Source: Oceanicaulis alexandrii DSM 11625 (GTDB lineage Bacteria; Pseudomonadota; Alphaproteobacteria; Caulobacterales; Maricaulaceae). Taken from it: DNA of 64,000 nt. Within the stretch, counting starts at the first letter, position 1. Every line of letters begins with the position of its first letter. The notes under the pieces are model-generated. The model ran no database searches. It was not told the origin of the DNA and worked only from the letters and a program-made list of their open reading frames with translations. Positions 62,011 to 64,000 of the stretch are shown here, in pieces. The stretch is taken from positions 1,488,001 through 1,552,000 of the forward strand of contig NZ_ATUP01000001.1 of NCBI RefSeq assembly GCF_000420265.1. The letters run 5' to 3'. The position numbers were made by a program, and so were the translations under genes.

Positions 62011-62736
62011 TTAGCGCGATGCTTCGTCCCGCAAGTTCCTGACGTTCTCTTCAGCCACGTCCGCGGCTTCCCGACCGCGATCCTCGGCGGTGTTGACGGA
62101 TTCCGTGACCACTTCAGACACTGCGTCGAGACCGTACGCCAGGCCGCAGCGCGCATGATAATCCTGGATATGGCCTGAAATCAGTGTCAACGCGCCCTCT
62201 CCGTCGCTGGCGAGGATGCGCTGGCTGAGTTCAGTGCGCATCTCGGTGCGGCGCGAGCGTACGGCGCTTTGCAGCGTCCGCGTCGACTGGCTTTCCAGAA
62301 TGGTGTCTTCCAGCGTGCTTTGCGCGCCGGTGAAGAAGGTGGAGATGCCCGCCAACAAGTTGGCGCTGCGTTGCGGCGCGGATAGGCCCGCCGCCGTTGA
62401 GGTTCCCAGCGCCACCAGGCTGAGCGAGGCGCGTGTGGTGTTCGCGGTGGTGGTGATGGAAGCGAAATACTCGTCACACTGCCGGTCGGATTCCGAAATC
62501 AGCAGCATGGCTGTGGCGCGGTCCAGACGATCGTTGCGCGGCGCGCTGGCGCGGGCGGCCAGCACAGCCGACGCCTCCAGCGGTTCGTCGCCGGTATGGT
62601 TGATCTGCAGGCTGCGCGCTGTTTCAGCAGAGAGCGTCAAGGGTCGCCATTGCGGCATCCCGTCAACCGCATCGCTGAACGAGCTGCAGCCTGTCAGACA
62701 AGCCCCAGCAGCAAGACTGAAAAGAATTCTGATCAT
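62011..62736 (-). CDS. helical lipoprotein, unknown
   Basis: 241-aa predicted lipoprotein; family not recognised. The signal MIRILFSLAAGACLTGC ends in a lipobox (Cys17). The rest is largely helical and polar (LDRATAMLLISESDRQCDEY, FASITTTANTTRASLSLVAL). In the centre is a Gly/Ala stretch (GTSTAAGLSAPQRSANLLAG) and then a long amphipathic region (LEDTILESQSTRTLQSAVRS). Two further cysteines occur (RQCDEY and HARCGLA). GGGGGCG lies before the ATG. It is monocistronic with its own terminator. Probably periplasm-facing; function unknown. Confidence 0.68.
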   Translation of the reverse strand: MIRILFSLAAGACLTGCSSFSDAVDGMPQWRPLTLSAETARSLQINHTGDEPLEASAVLAARASAPRNDRLDRATAMLLISESDRQCDEYFASITTTANTTRASLSLVALGTSTAAGLSAPQRSANLLAGISTFFTGAQSTLEDTILESQSTRTLQSAVRSRRTEMRTELSQRILASDGEGALTLISGHIQDYHARCGLAYGLDAVSEVVTESVNTAEDRGREAADVAEENVRNLRDEASR

Positions 62737-62838
62737 GAACGCCCCCAGAGCTGGTTGATGGCCTCACCATATCAACCCATGGGGGAATGTGAATAATAAT
62801 AGTACCCGCTTTCAGGCGCGGGTTTGAGTTTGGACGAG

Positions 62839-62869
62839 AAAAAAGGGCGGCTCATCGAGCCGCCCTTTT
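62839..62869 (-). terminator. terminator after the glycine-zipper lipoprotein gene
   Basis: AAAAAAGGGCGGCTC-atc-GAGCCGCCCTTTT; works in both directions, placed to end the minus-strand gene at 62890. Confidence 0.9.
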
Positions 62870-62889
62870 GCATTAAGTTGTTTGAAGGC

Positions 62890-63258
62890 CTAGCGGCGCG
62901 GGGCGCGGGTGCGCGGCTCGCCATTCGCCCAGAACGTGTCGCCCGTGCGGTAATCGGTGTAATAGGAGCGTCCCGAATACTGATCGTAGATCAGTTCTGA
63001 ATGATTGGGATTGTTGGGGTTGTGGCCGCAGCCGCCCGGACGGGTGCACCCATAGGCCGCGCCAGCTGCAGCGCCGACGCCTGCGCCGATCAGCGCGCCG
63101 GTTTCCGCGTTGCCTGACCCCACATTGTTGCCGATGATCGCGCCAGCGACAGCCCCGACGCCTGCGCCCACACCAGCGCCGCGAACGCCCTGGTTGGTCG
63201 CACAAGCGGTCAGCGCCAGAGGCGCAGCGATCATGATAGCGATAAGACCTTTAGTCAT
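62890..63258 (-). CDS. glycine-zipper lipoprotein (17-kDa antigen-like)
   Basis: 122-aa outer-membrane lipoprotein. The signal MTKGLIAIMIAAPLALTAC has its lipobox Cys at 19. The glycine-zipper region covers about 25-70 (GAGVGAGVGAVAGAIIGNNV, ALIGAGVGAAAGAAYG), a pattern that inserts in or packs against membranes (Rickettsia 17-kDa-antigen-like family). A Cys-rich turn (CTRPGGCGHNPNN) and a Tyr-rich tail (YDQYSGRSYYTDYRTGDTFW) follow. AAGGAG upstream of the ATG at 63258 decides the start; an upstream in-frame ATG at 63312 is not supported. Confidence 0.82.
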   Translation of the reverse strand: MTKGLIAIMIAAPLALTACATNQGVRGAGVGAGVGAVAGAIIGNNVGSGNAETGALIGAGVGAAAGAAYGCTRPGGCGHNPNNPNHSELIYDQYSGRSYYTDYRTGDTFWANGEPRTRAPRR

Positions 63259-63366
63259 GGCGCAAACTCCTTTGCTCGCGCCCATTCCCAGCCGGACGCT
63301 CGTGTCGATCATGTCAGGACAAGCTGGGCGGAAACAAGGCCCGGACGTGTCTGTTTGTTGAAATTT

Positions 63367-63984
63367 TCAGGTCACTCGGCGCAGGGTCAGATTGAGCCGT
63401 CCCGGCCGCCAGTCTGGCGGCAGCACCGTCGAGCTGCCTGCATAAATCCGGTCCACGCCATGATGAAAGCGGCGGCTTTCCCCGCCAAGCACCACCACAT
63501 CACCGGAATTGAGGCGCAGCGAGCGCGTCGCCCCCTTGCGGGTCGGCCCTCCAAGACGAAAACGGGCCGAATCTCCCAAGGATACCGACACCACCGGCGC
63601 GGTCTTCGCGTCTTCATCCGCATCCACATGAAGGCCCATGCGCGCATCGGGCCCATACCAGTTCACCAGACAGGCCTGGGGCGGATCGGGCCAGCCTGAA
63701 ACGGCGTCCCACAAGGCGAGCAGTGTTTCGGGAATGTCGGGCCAGGGCTGATCTGTGACCGGATGACGGCTCTGATAGCGATAACCGCCCTGCTTGTCGG
63801 TCATCCAGCCCAGCGGACCCAGATTGGTCATTTTCACGCTCAAGGGCTTGCCGGTGCGCGGCATGGCGGGCTGATACAGCGGTGAGCGCGCGACACGCTC
63901 TAAAATCTCAAGCGCCAGCGCGTCTTGCGCGTCGCGATCAAACCAGCCCGTGTGAAGGGCGAAACCGTCTGATGTCTCGATCAT
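63367..63984 (-). CDS. alkB: AlkB, alkylated-DNA repair dioxygenase
   Basis: 205-aa Fe(II)/2-oxoglutarate dioxygenase that removes methyl groups from 1-methyladenine and 3-methylcytosine in DNA. The iron ligands are His119 and Asp121 (GLHVDADED) and His175 (RRFHHGVDRI). The 2-oxoglutarate arginines lie in the C-terminal RLNLTLRR. The substrate lid includes LSVKMTNLGPLGWMTDKQGG. Residues LVNWYGPDARMG match the family N-x-Y motif, with Trp inserted (N-W-Y). No ada gene is adjacent within the window, which ends 16 bp beyond the start. Confidence 0.94.
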   Translation of the reverse strand: MIETSDGFALHTGWFDRDAQDALALEILERVARSPLYQPAMPRTGKPLSVKMTNLGPLGWMTDKQGGYRYQSRHPVTDQPWPDIPETLLALWDAVSGWPDPPQACLVNWYGPDARMGLHVDADEDAKTAPVVSVSLGDSARFRLGGPTRKGATRSLRLNSGDVVVLGGESRRFHHGVDRIYAGSSTVLPPDWRPGRLNLTLRRVT

Positions 63985-64000
63985 GGCGTGATCACGTCCC

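Overview
The window looks like chromosomal core DNA of a dimorphic, prosthecate-type alphaproteobacterium, most likely of the Maricaulales/Hyphomonadales (Maricaulis- or Oceanicaulis-like). That placement is inferred from gene content and order: the lptC-lptA-lptB-rpoN-hpf-ptsN block, the dapF-mtaB-ftsY block, mutS-glnD-murJ-trpS, hemW-rdgB ... rph-hrcA-grpE, an EipA/DUF1134 protein, a CC0125/CC1285-type lipoprotein and CtrA-like TTAA-N7-TTAC boxes. Base composition is evenly GC-rich. I see no insertion sequence, prophage, CRISPR array, tRNA or rRNA, and no intergenic gap over about 300 bp that lacks a gene.

Layout. 1-930: divergent ohrR/ohr peroxide-defence pair. 1126-6807: RNase D, LPS transport (lptC, lptA, lptB), sigma-54, ribosome hibernation factor and EIIA-Ntr. 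6884-15195: isoaspartyl peptidase, small heat shock protein, an SDR dehydrogenase, a GDT1-like membrane protein, lipoproteins, a TPR protein, a hydrolase and two glycosyltransferases. 15296-24473: translation block infC ... rpmI-rplT-pheS-X-pheT. It is split by a 3.4-kb array of three secreted paralogues built from seven copies of one roughly 130-residue, two-cysteine beta-type domain. 24545-28015: an intrinsically disordered protein ending in an EF-hand-like loop, and a lipoprotein prolyl oligopeptidase. 28137-31651: dapF-mtaB-ftsY. 31680-33750: an unknown membrane protein and EipA. 33914-35722: lepA. 35800-44723, minus strand: mutS-glnD-murJ-trpS and a PCu(A)C copper chaperone. 44845-51939: malic enzyme, then (minus) comM, a hybrid histidine kinase and an AmpG-type transporter. 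52141-54814: BON lipoprotein, yraN and an LppC/LpoA-like lipoprotein. 54811-60437: hemW-rdgB, an inserted three-gene cassette (38-residue membrane peptide, DUF2975 protein, small Xre regulator), then rph-hrcA-grpE. 60446-63984: a serine beta-lactamase-like hydrolase, two lipoproteins and alkB.

Much of the window serves the envelope: Lpt transport, lipid II flipping, muropeptide uptake, a PBP activator, LPS-type glycosyltransferases and eight predicted lipoproteins. The most unusual points are the secreted seven-domain array that breaks infC from rpmI; the DUF2975/Xre/mini-membrane-protein cassette, with a pair of operator-like repeats 21 bp apart, inserted between rdgB and rph; infC apparently starting at an ATA codon; and a 50-residue basic ORF with a near-perfect Shine-Dalgarno. 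Functions are read from motifs by eye; no database search was run.
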